64,000 bases of DNA from Lujinxingia vulgaris (GCF_007997015.1 NZ_VOSM01000017.1:1-64000), one strand, 5' to 3'. Numbered from the stretch's first letter, positions 8,019 to 17,614 are shown. Translations and numbers: made by a program. Notes: generated by a model from the sequence alone, not told the origin.

Positions 8019-10130
8019 ATGTCGCAGATTCACGCGGGCTGGAGAGCCTACCACGAGGGCGACTACCGCAAGGCACTGGAACATTTTGAGGCCTCCCAAC
8101 AATGGCCCGAGATGGTCAGTGGTCTGGCACTCTCGATCCTCTCGCTGGGCCAGGGCTCCGATGCGATCTTGCTCGTCGAGCAGCAGGCCCGCGAGCATCG
8201 CAACACCGACCTCGACGTGTTGCTCGGCGATCTGACCGGTCGCAGCGGCGATCGCGCCGGGGCCGAGCGCATCCTCCAGCGGGTGGTCAACGCCAACCCC
8301 GATCACGCTCTGTCCCGAAGCCTGCTCGGTGAACAGCGCATTCGTCAGGGGCGATGGGATGATGGCACCCAGGACTTTATCGCGGGCCTTGCCAGCGCCG
8401 ACCCGCGCGCCACGTTGCATATGCGACGGGTGATCCTCGACTTAATCGACGCGGTCGCGGCCCGGCGCATTCCGCAGGCCGAAGCGATGCGATTTATCAA
8501 CCGCGTCGACTACTCCATTCCCAACAAAGACACCTCACTCAACCAGTTCTTCGGGGCGGCGCGGCGTGCGGTCAACGCCCAGCAGCGCCTCGACGACGTG
8601 GCGCGTACCGAGCCCTGGAGCCACAGCGACACGCCGGCCTCCTCGGCCCCCCCCGCGCGCCCGCCTCAAGCAAAGTCACCGCCCCCCCGTCCAGGCCCCG
8701 CATCGCCTCCTCAGCAACGCTCGACTTCTCGCTCCCGCACCGCGTCGAGCACCGTGGATCTCTCCGCCAATGAAAGATCCCCCGCTGCTGATGAGATGTC
8801 CCGGTCAGCCTCCCCGGCCCAGCAGCGGCGCTCCCAGGCCCGCGAGCGACGCCAGTCCATCGCCCGCGATCGCTCCAACCTGATGGACGCCGGCCTCACC
8901 AACATGTCGCGCGTGCTCCGTGAGGAGCGCGACGCCAACGAAGCCCTCCAGCAGAGCGTGCCGCCGGCCATCCCCCCGGCCTGGCCCTCGGAGATGGATG
9001 AGCCCATCGACACCATCCCGCCCATCGCCCTGCCGAGCCGCGCGGTGCTGGGCAGCAACAACACCATCCGCAGTGGAACCTTCCGCCTGACCGGCGGCGA
9101 CATCGGCGTGGAGATCACCCTGGAGCGCTGCATGCACAACATGCTCGCCAGCATCCAGTCCATCGGCGATGTCACCGTGCCCTTTACCCTGCAGGCGCTG
9201 CGTCAGCTGGAGCTCAACCTCCTCGACGATGTCTTTGCCCGCATGCCCGATCTCAGCGCCCTCTACCGCGATGAGACCGCCGTCGATGATCAGCGTCCCC
9301 TGGCCCTGGGCAAGTTTCTGGGCGACTGCCTCAGCCAGGCCTTCGGCGCGGTCTGGAACTACGCGCAGCCCCCCCGGGCCTCGACCATGCGCGTGGGGCA
9401 GGAGGAGATCGATCCGCTGGGCGTGGCCCGGGCGATCCTCGACGCCGACCACTTTGACGCCATCGGCTTCGAGCAGCTGGTGCGGCAGTCTGAGAAAGGC
9501 TCTCAAACGAGCACCGCCCTGGTCGCTCGCCACTTCTACGTCGATCCCACCCCCGGACTTGAGGGGGAGGCCCTGCACATGAAGCTGGCCGAGATCTGGG
9601 CGGCCTACCGTTTTGTGCTCACTGCCATTCAGACCAATGCGATCGCAGCCAGCCTCAAGACCCACCTGACCCACCGCGATGTCATCGTCTTCTCGCTCGA
9701 CCAGGACTTCGTGCCGGCCTCATTCCTCGCACAGGTCGGCCCGGGCGCCCTCTCTTCCGAGGGGCGCACCTCCCTGGCGTACGTCCGCAGCACTGGCGAG
9801 TTTCTCTTGCTGGGGAGCGCCCGACACTTTGCACGTTTTCTGGAGGTCGCGCCCTTTGAGCTCACGTCCGAATCCCTGCCGACGTTGCTCCCCTGGCTGC
9901 AGCGCCTCTTCCGCCCGGGCTGGCGCCTGGTGGAGAGCGAAGACGTCGCGCGCCGCGCCGTAGAGCGCACCGGCGTCCGTACCATCGCCGCGCCGACCTT
10001 AGCACGCCAGGGCGCGGCCACTCGCCTTCAGGTAAACTTCCTGGAGCGCGCCACCCCGCACGTGATGCGTCTTCACTTCGATCCCGACGCCCTGCTCACC
10101 TTCACCCTCGAGCTCAAAGCCATCGGTTAA
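8019..10130 (+). CDS. TPR-like protein with conserved C-terminal domain, function unknown
   Basis: 703 residues from the ATG preceded by GGGAG (MSQIHAGW); in-frame sequence upstream lacks protein character. Residues 1-150 form helical pairs typical of tetratricopeptide repeats (AYHEGDYRKALEHFE, AERILQRVVNANPDHALSRSLL). Residues 200-345 are a low-complexity Pro/Ser/Arg/Gln-rich linker, presumably disordered. Residues 350-703 form a compact alpha/beta region that I do not recognise; it begins with a segment resembling the effector part of gliding/kinase-associated proteins (TIRSGTFRLTGGDIGVEITLERC). No signal peptide is seen. It follows the histidine kinase by about 140 bp and converges on the WYL gene with a 6-bp gap. 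A scaffold role is a guess. Confidence 0.75.
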   Translation: MSQIHAGWRAYHEGDYRKALEHFEASQQWPEMVSGLALSILSLGQGSDAILLVEQQAREHRNTDLDVLLGDLTGRSGDRAGAERILQRVVNANPDHALSRSLLGEQRIRQGRWDDGTQDFIAGLASADPRATLHMRRVILDLIDAVAARRIPQAEAMRFINRVDYSIPNKDTSLNQFFGAARRAVNAQQRLDDVARTEPWSHSDTPASSAPPARPPQAKSPPPRPGPASPPQQRSTSRSRTASSTVDLSANERSPAADEMSRSASPAQQRRSQARERRQSIARDRSNLMDAGLTNMSRVLREERDANEALQQSVPPAIPPAWPSEMDEPIDTIPPIALPSRAVLGSNNTIRSGTFRLTGGDIGVEITLERCMHNMLASIQSIGDVTVPFTLQALRQLELNLLDDVFARMPDLSALYRDETAVDDQRPLALGKFLGDCLSQAFGAVWNYAQPPRASTMRVGQEEIDPLGVARAILDADHFDAIGFEQLVRQSEKGSQTSTALVARHFYVDPTPGLEGEALHMKLAEIWAAYRFVLTAIQTNAIAASLKTHLTHRDVIVFSLDQDFVPASFLAQVGPGALSSEGRTSLAYVRSTGEFLLLGSARHFARFLEVAPFELTSESLPTLLPWLQRLFRPGWRLVESEDVARRAVERTGVRTIAAPTLARQGAATRLQVNFLERATPHVMRLHFDPDALLTFTLELKAIG

Positions 10131-10136
10131 ACAGGC

Positions 10137-11318
10137 TCAACCTTCCAGCCAGCTGCGGGCGGCCTCTTCCATCGTCGCCTGCAGCGAGGCCGGCTTGAGC
10201 ACCTTCACCTCCGGCAACATCCCGAGCACAAAGGACGTAAACTCCGGGCAGATCGCCAGCTCAAAACGCACCTTGAGCCGCCCGTCCTCCAGATCCTCAT
10301 TCTCCTGAGAGGCGTGCACCCGGTAGCGCCGAAGGTACGTCGCCCAGCTCGTCCCCACCTCCAGCTCGACCTGGTCCGCCGGCCCACTGTAGGCGTAGAT
10401 GCCGAAGGCGTTCTCGAAGTAGGCGTCTTCCTCCTCGGGGCTCCCAAGCGCGGCCTCCCGCTCGACTTCCTCACGGAGCACGGCTTTAAACGCCTCCTCG
10501 CGCTCCTTCGCATACGCCTTCTCGGCGACCGGATCGATGATCGACTCCCCATCATCGCCGACTTCGCCGCTCCCTCCCTCAGAGATGTAGAGCTTCGAGC
10601 GGTCGCCCTCGTACTCGAATGCAGCGAGTTCGTCGCGGCGCTCGTCGATCAGACGGTCGACAAAGCGATCGAAAAAAAGCTCCTCCACGTCGAGGATCCC
10701 GGCCACATCAAAAAGTTTGCGCTTCTTATCCTGATAGGCCTGCATCCACAGCCGCCCCTGGTACCAGATCAGCCGGCGCGGCACCGCCAGGTAGCGCTTG
10801 CTATCACCGTCGGAGGAGCGCTCATACTCAAAGCTCAGCCCTTTGCCGCCCTGATGAATCGCGTCGAGCACCGTCTCGAGCATCTCCACCAGGCGCTTGC
10901 GCTCCACCGGCAACCAGTTGCGTCGCAGTCGCAGCGCCTGCCCCACCCGGCGAAGCCCCTCCTGCTGCGTCTGCGCCAGTGAGTTGCGCTGATCATGGGC
11001 CAGCGCATCGATGAACTCCCCGTAGGGCGTCTCGCGGAAGATATCCAGCGCCACCCCGCCAAGCTCCAGCGCCGCGGCCGTGCCCACCACCGCTTCTTTG
11101 CTCGAGATCCCCGGCCATTCCCAGTACTTGATGCGTCCCTCTCGCCCCGTATCCAGCTCATAGACCTCTTCGAGCAACTTCAGGTCTTCGCGAGCCTGCG
11201 GGTACTGCACCCCGAATCGATCGCTGACATCGGTGATCGTGACGCGCTGTCCGCTTCGCAACCAGCCCAGAATTTCATGTGAACGACGCGTTGCAGCGAA
11301 GGTATTGCGAGCAGACAT
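10137..11318 (-). CDS. WYL-domain transcriptional regulator
   Basis: 393 residues. The N-terminal 60 residues form a DeoR/HTH_11-like winged helix (SHEILGWLRSG, ITDVSDRFGVQYPQAREDLKLLEE). The WYL core follows in mid-protein, with WYQGRLWMQAYQ standing for the motif and an Arg-rich strand after it. A Glu-rich insertion and a C-terminal WCX-like subdomain (VELEVGTSWATYLRRY) complete the usual order. WYL domains bind ligands, often nucleotides or single-stranded nucleic acid, and control stress, defence or repair genes. GAGGAG lies 7 nt before the ATG. It stands alone between a convergent TPR gene and a divergently placed acyl-CoA dehydrogenase gene; targets are not evident. Confidence 0.88.
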   Translation of the reverse strand: MSARNTFAATRRSHEILGWLRSGQRVTITDVSDRFGVQYPQAREDLKLLEEVYELDTGREGRIKYWEWPGISSKEAVVGTAAALELGGVALDIFRETPYGEFIDALAHDQRNSLAQTQQEGLRRVGQALRLRRNWLPVERKRLVEMLETVLDAIHQGGKGLSFEYERSSDGDSKRYLAVPRRLIWYQGRLWMQAYQDKKRKLFDVAGILDVEELFFDRFVDRLIDERRDELAAFEYEGDRSKLYISEGGSGEVGDDGESIIDPVAEKAYAKEREEAFKAVLREEVEREAALGSPEEEDAYFENAFGIYAYSGPADQVELEVGTSWATYLRRYRVHASQENEDLEDGRLKVRFELAICPEFTSFVLGMLPEVKVLKPASLQATMEEAARSWLEG

Positions 11319-11473
11319 AACAACTCCTCAAGAGCGCAAACGCGCCAGAAACAGCCCCGACGCCGGACCTCCCGGCCGCCGGCGCCATAATTGTCGAGGG
11401 CGGCCTACTCCCTGTCAATTCGTATAGTTTGCACCAACATAGAGCCTCTTCCCCCCGGTGCCGGCGCTGACAC

Positions 11474-11508
11474 AAAAACGCCCGCCCTCCGCTTCGCGGA
11501 GGGCGGGC
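11474..11508 (-). terminator. intrinsic terminator of the acyl-CoA dehydrogenase gene
   Basis: A perfect 13-bp GC stem (GCCCGCCCTCCGC and its complement) with a 3-nt loop is followed on the minus strand by a run of five T. It lies 30 bp downstream of the 616-codon acyl-CoA dehydrogenase gene. Confidence 0.92.
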
Positions 11509-11537
11509 GCCTTATCACGTGCCAGCCTTCTTCAACC

Positions 11538-13388
11538 TTAGAGCGCCACGTCCAGCGCGCTGCGGTCACCCGACTGAATGCTCTTCAGGATCGCCCGCGC
11601 TTCCGGCAGGATCTGGTAGATGAAGAAACTCGCCGTCTTGACCTTGTTCTCGTAGAAGCGCACGTCGTCGTTCTGCTCGATGAGCGCCTTACGAGCCTCG
11701 TCATCGGTGGCGTCGACGCCCTTCTCAGCCCAGATGGCCTCAAGCCTGGTCTGGGCGATCGAGGCCTGCTTCAGCAGCAGACGCGCCGACTCCACAAGCC
11801 CGAACATACGCAGGTAGGGCGTGGCGTGCAGCAGCGGGTACTCCGGATCTTTCTTGCCGGTGGCCGTGAAACCAAAGGCCGCCTCACCCAGCGCGTTCTT
11901 GGCCGCGTCGACCTGCTTGGCCATCTCGCCAAGGGTCTCGTCTTCGCTGAGCTCCGCCAGAAACTCGTTGGTGTCCTGCAACCAGGTCAAAAAGAGCCCG
12001 CCGTTCTTCATGCGCATCTTACGACCCAGAAGGTCGAGCGCCTGAATGCCGTTGGTGCCCTCGTAGATCGAGGCGATCTTCACGTCGCGCATCTTCTGCT
12101 CGACGCCGTACTCTTTGATGTAGCCGTAGCCGCCGAAGACCTGCATGGCGATCTCGGTCATCTTAAAGCCCATATCCGAGCAGAAGGCTTTGCAGATGGG
12201 CGTGAGCAGGTCGAGCATATCCTGCGACTTGGTCTTCACCGCCTCATCTTCGTTGTACATCGCGTGGTCGCTCAGGAAAGCGGTGTTGATGAGCATCGCG
12301 CGCAGCGCCTCACCGTAGGCCTTCATCGTCATCAGGTTACGACGCACATCGGGGTGCTCGATGATCGCCACGCTCTTGGGGCTCTCGCTGCGGTCGGTGA
12401 CCTTGGGGCCCTGAGCGCGCTCTTTGGCGTAAGCCAGCGCGCTCTGGTAGGCGGAGTTGCCGATCGCCACGCCCTGAAGACCGGTGACCAGACGCGCCTC
12501 GTTCATCATCTGGAACATGTACTGCAGACCACGGCAGCGCTCACCCACGAGCCAGCCACGGCACTCGTCATTGTCGCCAAAGGAGATCGAGCAGGTCGGC
12601 GAGGCGTGGATGCCCATCTTCTCTTCAAGGCCGGTGATGGCCACGTCGTTGGACTCACCGATGGAGCCGTCGGCGTTGACGCGCTCACGCGGCACGATGA
12701 AGAGGCTGATGCCCTTGGAGCCTTCCGGGTCGCCCGGCACGCGCGCCAGCACCAGGTGGATGATGTTCTCGGTCAGGTTCTGATCGCCGGCGGAGATGAA
12801 GATCTTGTTGCCCACGATCTTATAGAAGTCCTCGCCCTCAACCGGGGTGGCGGTGGTGGTGAGGTCGCCCAGCGCCGAGCCCGCCTGCGGCTCGGTCAAA
12901 CACATCGTGCCGCCCCACTCGCCGGTGTACATCTTCTCCAGGTAGAGCTCCACGTCACGATCGGTGCCGTGCACCTCGATGAGGTGACCGGCCGAGACGG
13001 TCAGACCCGAGAAGAACATAAAGGAGGGGTGCGCCGCGATGAACGCCTCAATCGCCGCCATGCCCACCGACTGCGGCAGGCCCTGGCCGCCGTAATCCGG
13101 GGTGTGCACCGGCGCAAACCAGCCACCTTCGCAGAATTCTTTGTACAGGGGCGGATAGCTCTCCGGCAGGATCACCTTGCCGTCTTCCAGGCGCACGCCC
13201 TCGGCATCGGCCTGCTCATTGGTCGGGGCGAGCTTGCCGGCGGCGAACTTCACCGCCTCGCCAAGGACCATCTCGAAGAGCTCGCGGCTGAAATCCTGAT
13301 AGCGCGGAAGCTTCACCAGGTTCTCAACCTCAAGCTGGTCAAAGAGGACAAACTCCACGTCGCGTCGATCGAAAAGAAACTCGCTCAT
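11538..13388 (-). CDS. acyl-CoA dehydrogenase, long DmdC/FadE-like type
   Basis: 616 residues, about 200 longer than ordinary acyl-CoA dehydrogenases. It has the extra N-terminal helix region (FLFDRRDVEFVLFDQLEVENLV) and a C-terminal extension typical of the DmdC / AidB-like FadE5 class. Dehydrogenase signatures include MCLTEPQAGSALGDL (FAD/substrate loop) and the catalytic-base strand IYEGTNGIQALDLLGRK. It catalyses FAD-dependent alpha,beta-desaturation of an acyl-CoA; the substrate could be a fatty acid or 3-methylthiopropionyl-CoA and cannot be decided here. AAGGA precedes the ATG. A perfect palindrome (13442-13459) in its promoter region suggests repression by a TetR-type regulator. A long plus-strand frame covering it is antisense shadow. 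Confidence 0.93.
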   Translation of the reverse strand: MSEFLFDRRDVEFVLFDQLEVENLVKLPRYQDFSRELFEMVLGEAVKFAAGKLAPTNEQADAEGVRLEDGKVILPESYPPLYKEFCEGGWFAPVHTPDYGGQGLPQSVGMAAIEAFIAAHPSFMFFSGLTVSAGHLIEVHGTDRDVELYLEKMYTGEWGGTMCLTEPQAGSALGDLTTTATPVEGEDFYKIVGNKIFISAGDQNLTENIIHLVLARVPGDPEGSKGISLFIVPRERVNADGSIGESNDVAITGLEEKMGIHASPTCSISFGDNDECRGWLVGERCRGLQYMFQMMNEARLVTGLQGVAIGNSAYQSALAYAKERAQGPKVTDRSESPKSVAIIEHPDVRRNLMTMKAYGEALRAMLINTAFLSDHAMYNEDEAVKTKSQDMLDLLTPICKAFCSDMGFKMTEIAMQVFGGYGYIKEYGVEQKMRDVKIASIYEGTNGIQALDLLGRKMRMKNGGLFLTWLQDTNEFLAELSEDETLGEMAKQVDAAKNALGEAAFGFTATGKKDPEYPLLHATPYLRMFGLVESARLLLKQASIAQTRLEAIWAEKGVDATDDEARKALIEQNDDVRFYENKVKTASFFIYQILPEARAILKSIQSGDRSALDVAL

Positions 13389-13441
13389 ACTCGGTCTTCC
13401 TTAAGCTTCGGGGGAGGTTTACGGCCGCGGAGGCCGCAGCG

Positions 13442-13459
13442 TGAATGAATCCTCATTCA
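13442..13459. promoter_or_regulatory. perfect palindrome, likely TetR-type operator
   Basis: TGAATGA-ATCC-TCATTCA is a perfect 7-bp inverted repeat with a 4-nt spacer. It lies 54 bp upstream of the acyl-CoA dehydrogenase start. Its size and symmetry match operators of dimeric TetR-family repressors of fatty-acid degradation genes. The regulator itself is not in this window. Confidence 0.6.
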
Positions 13460-13558
13460 TTCTCGCAAATGACGCGAAAAGTTCAAGTCCCACACGTCAA
13501 TTCCTCCCCGGATGGGCTCGATGGCGCTCCAGGTGGCGCCGGCGCTCTTCAAAGGGGG

Positions 13559-14326
13559 TTACGCGCTGGCCTCATCAAAGATAAGGCGCAGACCTTCGAG
13601 CGTCAGAAAATCATCGACTTCATCAATGATATCGGTCTCTTCGGCAAAGAAGCTGGCGAGCCCGCCGGTGGCGATCACCGGCGCGTCCACGCCGAGCTCG
13701 GACTTCATGCGGGTGACGATCTCGCGCACAAGCCCGATGTAGCCGTAGAGCAGCCCGGCCTGAATCGAATGCACGGTGTTTTTGCCGATCACCGAGGGAG
13801 CGCGCGCAAGCTCGACCCGCGGGAGCTTGCTGGCGGCGTGAAAGAGCGCCTCACTCGAGATGGTGATCCCCGGGCAGATCGCCCCGCCCAGGTACGCGCC
13901 CTCCTCACTGATGGCATCGAAGGTGGTGGCGGTGCCAAAGTCCACCACGATCAGCGCCCTTTTGTGGCGCCGGTAGGCCGCCACGGCGTTGACCACCCGG
14001 TCGGCACCCACCTCGCGGGGATTGTCGTAGGCGATGGTCATGTTGGCCTGAATGTCCGCGCCGACCACGGTGGGATTGCAGGCGAAGTAATCGCGCACCA
14101 TCTTCACCAGCATCCGCTCCATCGGCGGGACCACGCAGCTGATGATGGCGTGATGCACCTCGGCCACCGCCAGGCCGCTGAGCTCGAAGAGCTGACGCAG
14201 GAAGATGCCGTGCTCATCGCTCGTTCGCCCGTGATGCGTCTGCAGGCGCCAGTGCCTCACGAGCTCCTCGCCGCGATAGACCCCCAGGACGGTGTTGGTG
14301 TTGCCGACATCGATGACCAAAAGCAT
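13559..14326 (-). CDS. coaX: type III pantothenate kinase
   Basis: 255 residues, normal length for CoaX. It phosphorylates pantothenate in the first step of coenzyme A synthesis and, unlike type I/II enzymes, belongs to the ASKHA fold. Diagnostic motifs are the N-terminal phosphate loop DVGNTNTVLGVY, the GADR strand (REVGADRVVNAVAA), the catalytic-site strand VVDFGTATTFD, GGAICPGI and the late VIATGGLA. AGGAG lies 6 nt before the ATG. It is transcribed divergently from the ABC permease genes and stands alone, as biotin ligase (often fused or adjacent) is not present. Downstream lies the operator region of the acyl-CoA dehydrogenase gene. Confidence 0.96.
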   Translation of the reverse strand: MLLVIDVGNTNTVLGVYRGEELVRHWRLQTHHGRTSDEHGIFLRQLFELSGLAVAEVHHAIISCVVPPMERMLVKMVRDYFACNPTVVGADIQANMTIAYDNPREVGADRVVNAVAAYRRHKRALIVVDFGTATTFDAISEEGAYLGGAICPGITISSEALFHAASKLPRVELARAPSVIGKNTVHSIQAGLLYGYIGLVREIVTRMKSELGVDAPVIATGGLASFFAEETDIIDEVDDFLTLEGLRLIFDEASA

Positions 14327-14554
14327 AGCGCGCTCCTGCCGCGTGCGGGCCGCCCTGCTGTAGCAGGCGCGCCCGGGGTTGAAATCGGCGCCAAACTTCC
14401 AGATCCCCCCGACCTTGTCCAGCCGGGCCGAAAGCGCGATTGCGGCCCCTCTTAAAACCCTTTATTTTGGCCACCCTCGGCGTTCGCTCGCTGCGTCTGA
14501 CGAGCAAGCGAGCCATTCGGGGCCGCCGAGCCTTCCCCAACCTGATCGGGCTTC

Positions 14555-15484
14555 ATGATCACCTTCCTTCTTCGAAGACTTTTTACCTCGCTCTTCGTCA
14601 TTGTCGGCGTGGTGACGCTGGTCTTTTTGATCCTGCGCGCGGTGCCCGGCGATCCGGTCGAGTCGATCCTTGGCGAGCAGTCGCTGGAGGTCGACAAGGA
14701 AGCGCTGCGCGAGTGCCTCAACCTCGATAAGTCGATCATCGAGCAGTATGCGCTCTTCTGGGGCGATGTGGCCTCGGGCACCCTGGGTGAGCTCTGCGAC
14801 GAGCGCGGGGTCACGGTGATGGACCGGCTGGTGGCCAACATCCCGGCGACCTTCGAGCTGGCGCTGGCGGCGATGTTCTTTGCGCTGATCTTTTCGTTGC
14901 CTTTAGGGATCGCGGCCTCATTGCGGCCCTACTCCTGGGTGGACAACTCGTCTGCGGTCATCGCGCTCCTGGGCATCTCCATCCCCAACTTCTGGCTGGG
15001 GCCGATGCTGCTGATCCTCTTCAGCCTCACGCTGCAAGTGCTCCCGAACCCGGGCAGCGAGGTGGCCGGTCTGACCGCGCTCCTCTTGCCCGCGATCACG
15101 CTCGGCACGGGCTTAAGCGCCAAACTGATGCGCATGACGCGCTCGGGCATGCTTGAAGTGCTGAACCTGGATTATGTGCGCACCGCCCGCGCCAAGGGCC
15201 TTCCGCGCCATCTGGTGATCCTCAAACACGCCCTGCGCAACGCGCTTCTGCCGGTCATTACCATTGTGGGCCTGCAGTTCGGCGCGCTGCTCACCGGTGC
15301 GATCATCGTCGAAAAAGTCTTCGCGCGCCCCGGCGTGGGCATGCTGCTGCTCGACGCGATTGAGGCGCGCAACTACCTGATCGTGCAGGGCTGCGTGCTC
15401 TTCATCTCCTTTACCTACGTGGTCGTGAACCTCGTGACCGATGTGGTCTACGGCCTCATCGACCCACGCATCCGCTACGACTGA
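14555..15484 (+). CDS. dipeptide/oligopeptide ABC transporter permease, DppB type
   Basis: 309-residue inner-membrane permease with six predicted helices. Family signs are the N-terminal [31 protein letters not shown], the SIPNFWLGP helix and the EAA coupling loop ([28 protein letters not shown]) that contacts the ATPase. It pairs with the DppC-type permease 12 bp downstream to form the channel. The ATPase and substrate-binding protein genes are absent here, so they must be encoded elsewhere. The following nagZ gene hints that the cargo could be cell-wall peptides, but this is only a neighbourhood argument. Confidence 0.93.
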   Translation: MITFLLRRLFTSLFVIVGVVTLVFLILRAVPGDPVESILGEQSLEVDKEALRECLNLDKSIIEQYALFWGDVASGTLGELCDERGVTVMDRLVANIPATFELALAAMFFALIFSLPLGIAASLRPYSWVDNSSAVIALLGISIPNFWLGPMLLILFSLTLQVLPNPGSEVAGLTALLLPAITLGTGLSAKLMRMTRSGMLEVLNLDYVRTARAKGLPRHLVILKHALRNALLPVITIVGLQFGALLTGAIIVEKVFARPGVGMLLLDAIEARNYLIVQGCVLFISFTYVVVNLVTDVVYGLIDPRIRYD

Positions 15485-15496
15485 GCCGCCCGGCCT

Positions 15497-16366
15497 ATGA
15501 ACCTTTTGCGACTTCCACAACTGAGGCTTCCGCGTGCGGGGAGCGGCGCCAACCATTTCGGGCCCCTGGCCTACCTGGGGATGGCGATCCTGGCGGTGGT
15601 GGCCTTTGTCGCGATCTTTGCGCCCTGGCTTGCGCCCTACGAGCTCACGCATATGGACGTGACCCGCCAGCTTCAGGGGCCCTCTGCCGAGCACTGGCTG
15701 GGCACCGATGAGAACGGCGCCGACGTGCTCACCCTGCTCATCTACGGCACGCGTGTGGCGGCGGTGGTGGGCATCTCGGTGGTGGGCATCTGCTCGACGG
15801 TGGGTGTGATTCTGGGGGCCATCTCCGGCTATTTTGGCGGCTGGATCGACGAGGCGCTGATGCGCCTGACCGAGATTCTGATGTCCTTTCCGGGCATCCT
15901 GCTGGCGATCTTGCTGATCTTCATCACCCAGGAGCCCAGCATCCCGGCGGTCATCGGGGCCCTCTCGGTCTCGGGGTGGTCGAGTTATGCACGTCTGGTG
16001 CGCGGGCAGGTGCTGGCGGTGCGCGACCAGGATTATGTGGAGGCCGCCCGCGCCTCGGGTCTTCCCACCTGGCGCATCTTGCAGCGCCATGTGGTGCCCA
16101 ACACCTTTGCGCCGGTCATCATCCAGGCCACCTTCGGGGTGGCGGGCGCCATCCTGGCTGAAGCCTCCCTGAGCTTTCTGGGGCTCGGCCCCCAGGATAT
16201 GCCCAGCTGGGGCGGGTTGCTGGATCAGGGGGCGAGTTACTTTTTGCTGACTCCGCACCTGGCCTTTGTGCCGGGGCTGGCGATCATGTTTACGGTGCTC
16301 GCTGTGAACTTCGTCGGCGACGGGCTGCGCGACGTGCTCGACCCCCGCAAACTCGCGAACCATTGA
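15497..16366 (+). CDS. dipeptide/oligopeptide ABC transporter permease, DppC type
   Basis: 289 residues. It has the long N-terminal helix followed by the periplasmic HWLGTDENGADVLTLLIYGTRVA signature of DppC/OppC permeases, and the EAA loop YVEAARASGLPTWRILQRHVVPNTFAPV. The C-terminal SFLGLGPQDMPSWGGLL segment is also diagnostic. It is encoded immediately after the DppB partner and is almost certainly co-transcribed with it and with nagZ, which starts 40 bp later. Substrate specificity cannot be read from the permease. Confidence 0.93.
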   Translation: MNLLRLPQLRLPRAGSGANHFGPLAYLGMAILAVVAFVAIFAPWLAPYELTHMDVTRQLQGPSAEHWLGTDENGADVLTLLIYGTRVAAVVGISVVGICSTVGVILGAISGYFGGWIDEALMRLTEILMSFPGILLAILLIFITQEPSIPAVIGALSVSGWSSYARLVRGQVLAVRDQDYVEAARASGLPTWRILQRHVVPNTFAPVIIQATFGVAGAILAEASLSFLGLGPQDMPSWGGLLDQGASYFLLTPHLAFVPGLAIMFTVLAVNFVGDGLRDVLDPRKLANH

Positions 16367-16406
16367 GACTCAAAACCACTCAATTCCCCAATAAATTGGA
16401 GCACTT

Positions 16407-17546
16407 ATGAGCGACGAAGCGCAGCTGCGCGCCGACGCCGGCCAGATGTTGATCGTGGGCTTCGACGGCCCGCACACCCGCGCCCCTGAGCCCGTGGCGC
16501 AGGCGCTCGAAGATGGCGAGGTGGGGGGCGTGATCCTCTTTCGCCGCAACGTCGAGAGCATCGAGCAGCTGGTGTCGCTGACCACCGACCTGCACGCACA
16601 GGTCGAGGGCGATCTTCCCCCCTGGGTGGCCGTCGACCAGGAGGGCGGGCGCGTGGTGCGGGTGCGCGAGCCGCTGACCCCCATCCCCCCGATGCGCGCG
16701 CTGGGCCAGGCCGCCGATCAGCGCGCCGTGGCGCGCGTCTCTGAGGTGCTGGCCACCGAGATCTCGGTGCTGGGCTTTAACCTCAACTTCGCGCCGGTGC
16801 TCGACGTGGACACCAACCCGGATAACCCGGTGATCGGCGACCGCGCCTTCTCCAGCGATCCGGAGCGCGTGGCGCGCGCAGCCGCCGGCGTGATGGTCGG
16901 CCACCACACCGCCGGCGTGGTGCCCTGCGGCAAACACTTCCCCGGCCACGGCGATACCCTCCAGGACAGCCACCACACGCTGCCCCGCCTGATGCACGAC
17001 GAAAAACGCCTGCGCGGCGTGGAGCTCTTTCCCTTCATGCGCGCGGTGGGCGCGGGCATCCCCATGATCATGACCGCGCATATCGAGCTCCCGGTCATCG
17101 ACGCGTTTGCGCCGGCGACCTTCAGCCCCCGCATCCTCCAGGGCATCCTGCGCGAGGAGATGGGCTTTGAGGGCGTGATCATCACCGACTGCCTGGAGAT
17201 GAAGGCCGTCTCCGAGCGCTACACCATCGAAGAGATGGTGGACCTGGGGCTGGACGCCGGCCTCGATATTTTCCTGATCTGCCACACCGAGGCCAAATGG
17301 CGCGCGGCCTTTGAGCGCATCGTCGAAAAAGCCCAGGAAGATCCGGAGATTCGCCAAAAGGTCGCAGCGAGCGCCGAGCGCGTGCGTAAGCTCAAGCGCG
17401 AGCTTCTCGGCCACTGGCCGCGCCCCTATCAGGCGCCGGCCGATCTGATGGAGATTCTGGGCTGTGAGGAGCATCGCCAGATCACGGCGCCCTTCTTCGA
17501 GGATGGCGCGGTCGCGGGCGTCGACCCGACCGAGCCGGGGGCGTAA
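16407..17546 (+). CDS. nagZ: beta-N-acetylhexosaminidase, glycoside hydrolase family 3
   Basis: 379 residues. NagZ removes N-acetylglucosamine from anhydromuropeptides during peptidoglycan recycling and acts in the cytoplasm; no signal peptide is seen. Family 3 signatures are WVAVDQEGGRVVRV, NLNFAPVLDVDTNP, the His/Asp loop CGKHFPGHGDTLQDSHH that supplies the general acid, and ITDCLEMKAV holding the nucleophile Asp. GGAG lies upstream of the ATG. Coupling with two oligopeptide-type permeases suggests a muropeptide uptake/recycling unit. The C-terminus (about 30 residues after LGHWPRP) extends beyond the minimal enterobacterial enzyme. Confidence 0.94.
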   Translation: MSDEAQLRADAGQMLIVGFDGPHTRAPEPVAQALEDGEVGGVILFRRNVESIEQLVSLTTDLHAQVEGDLPPWVAVDQEGGRVVRVREPLTPIPPMRALGQAADQRAVARVSEVLATEISVLGFNLNFAPVLDVDTNPDNPVIGDRAFSSDPERVARAAAGVMVGHHTAGVVPCGKHFPGHGDTLQDSHHTLPRLMHDEKRLRGVELFPFMRAVGAGIPMIMTAHIELPVIDAFAPATFSPRILQGILREEMGFEGVIITDCLEMKAVSERYTIEEMVDLGLDAGLDIFLICHTEAKWRAAFERIVEKAQEDPEIRQKVAASAERVRKLKRELLGHWPRPYQAPADLMEILGCEEHRQITAPFFEDGAVAGVDPTEPGA

Positions 17547-17583
17547 GGCGCGGGCGATACATCGCAACGAGTCTCAATGCTAA

Positions 17584-17614
17584 AAAGGGCGGCCTCCGGA
17601 GGAGGCCGCCCTTT
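17584..17614. terminator. bidirectional terminator between nagZ and thiE
   Basis: A perfect 14-bp stem (AAAGGGCGGCCTCC / GGAGGCCGCCCTTT) with a 3-nt loop gives a T-rich end on the plus strand and TTTTTAG on the minus strand. It can therefore serve both convergent genes. Confidence 0.9.

Noticed and set aside
11391-13448. 685-codon plus-strand frame
   Set aside because: Antisense to the well-supported acyl-CoA dehydrogenase; its His/Leu/Val-rich product is typical of the complementary strand of GC-rich genes.
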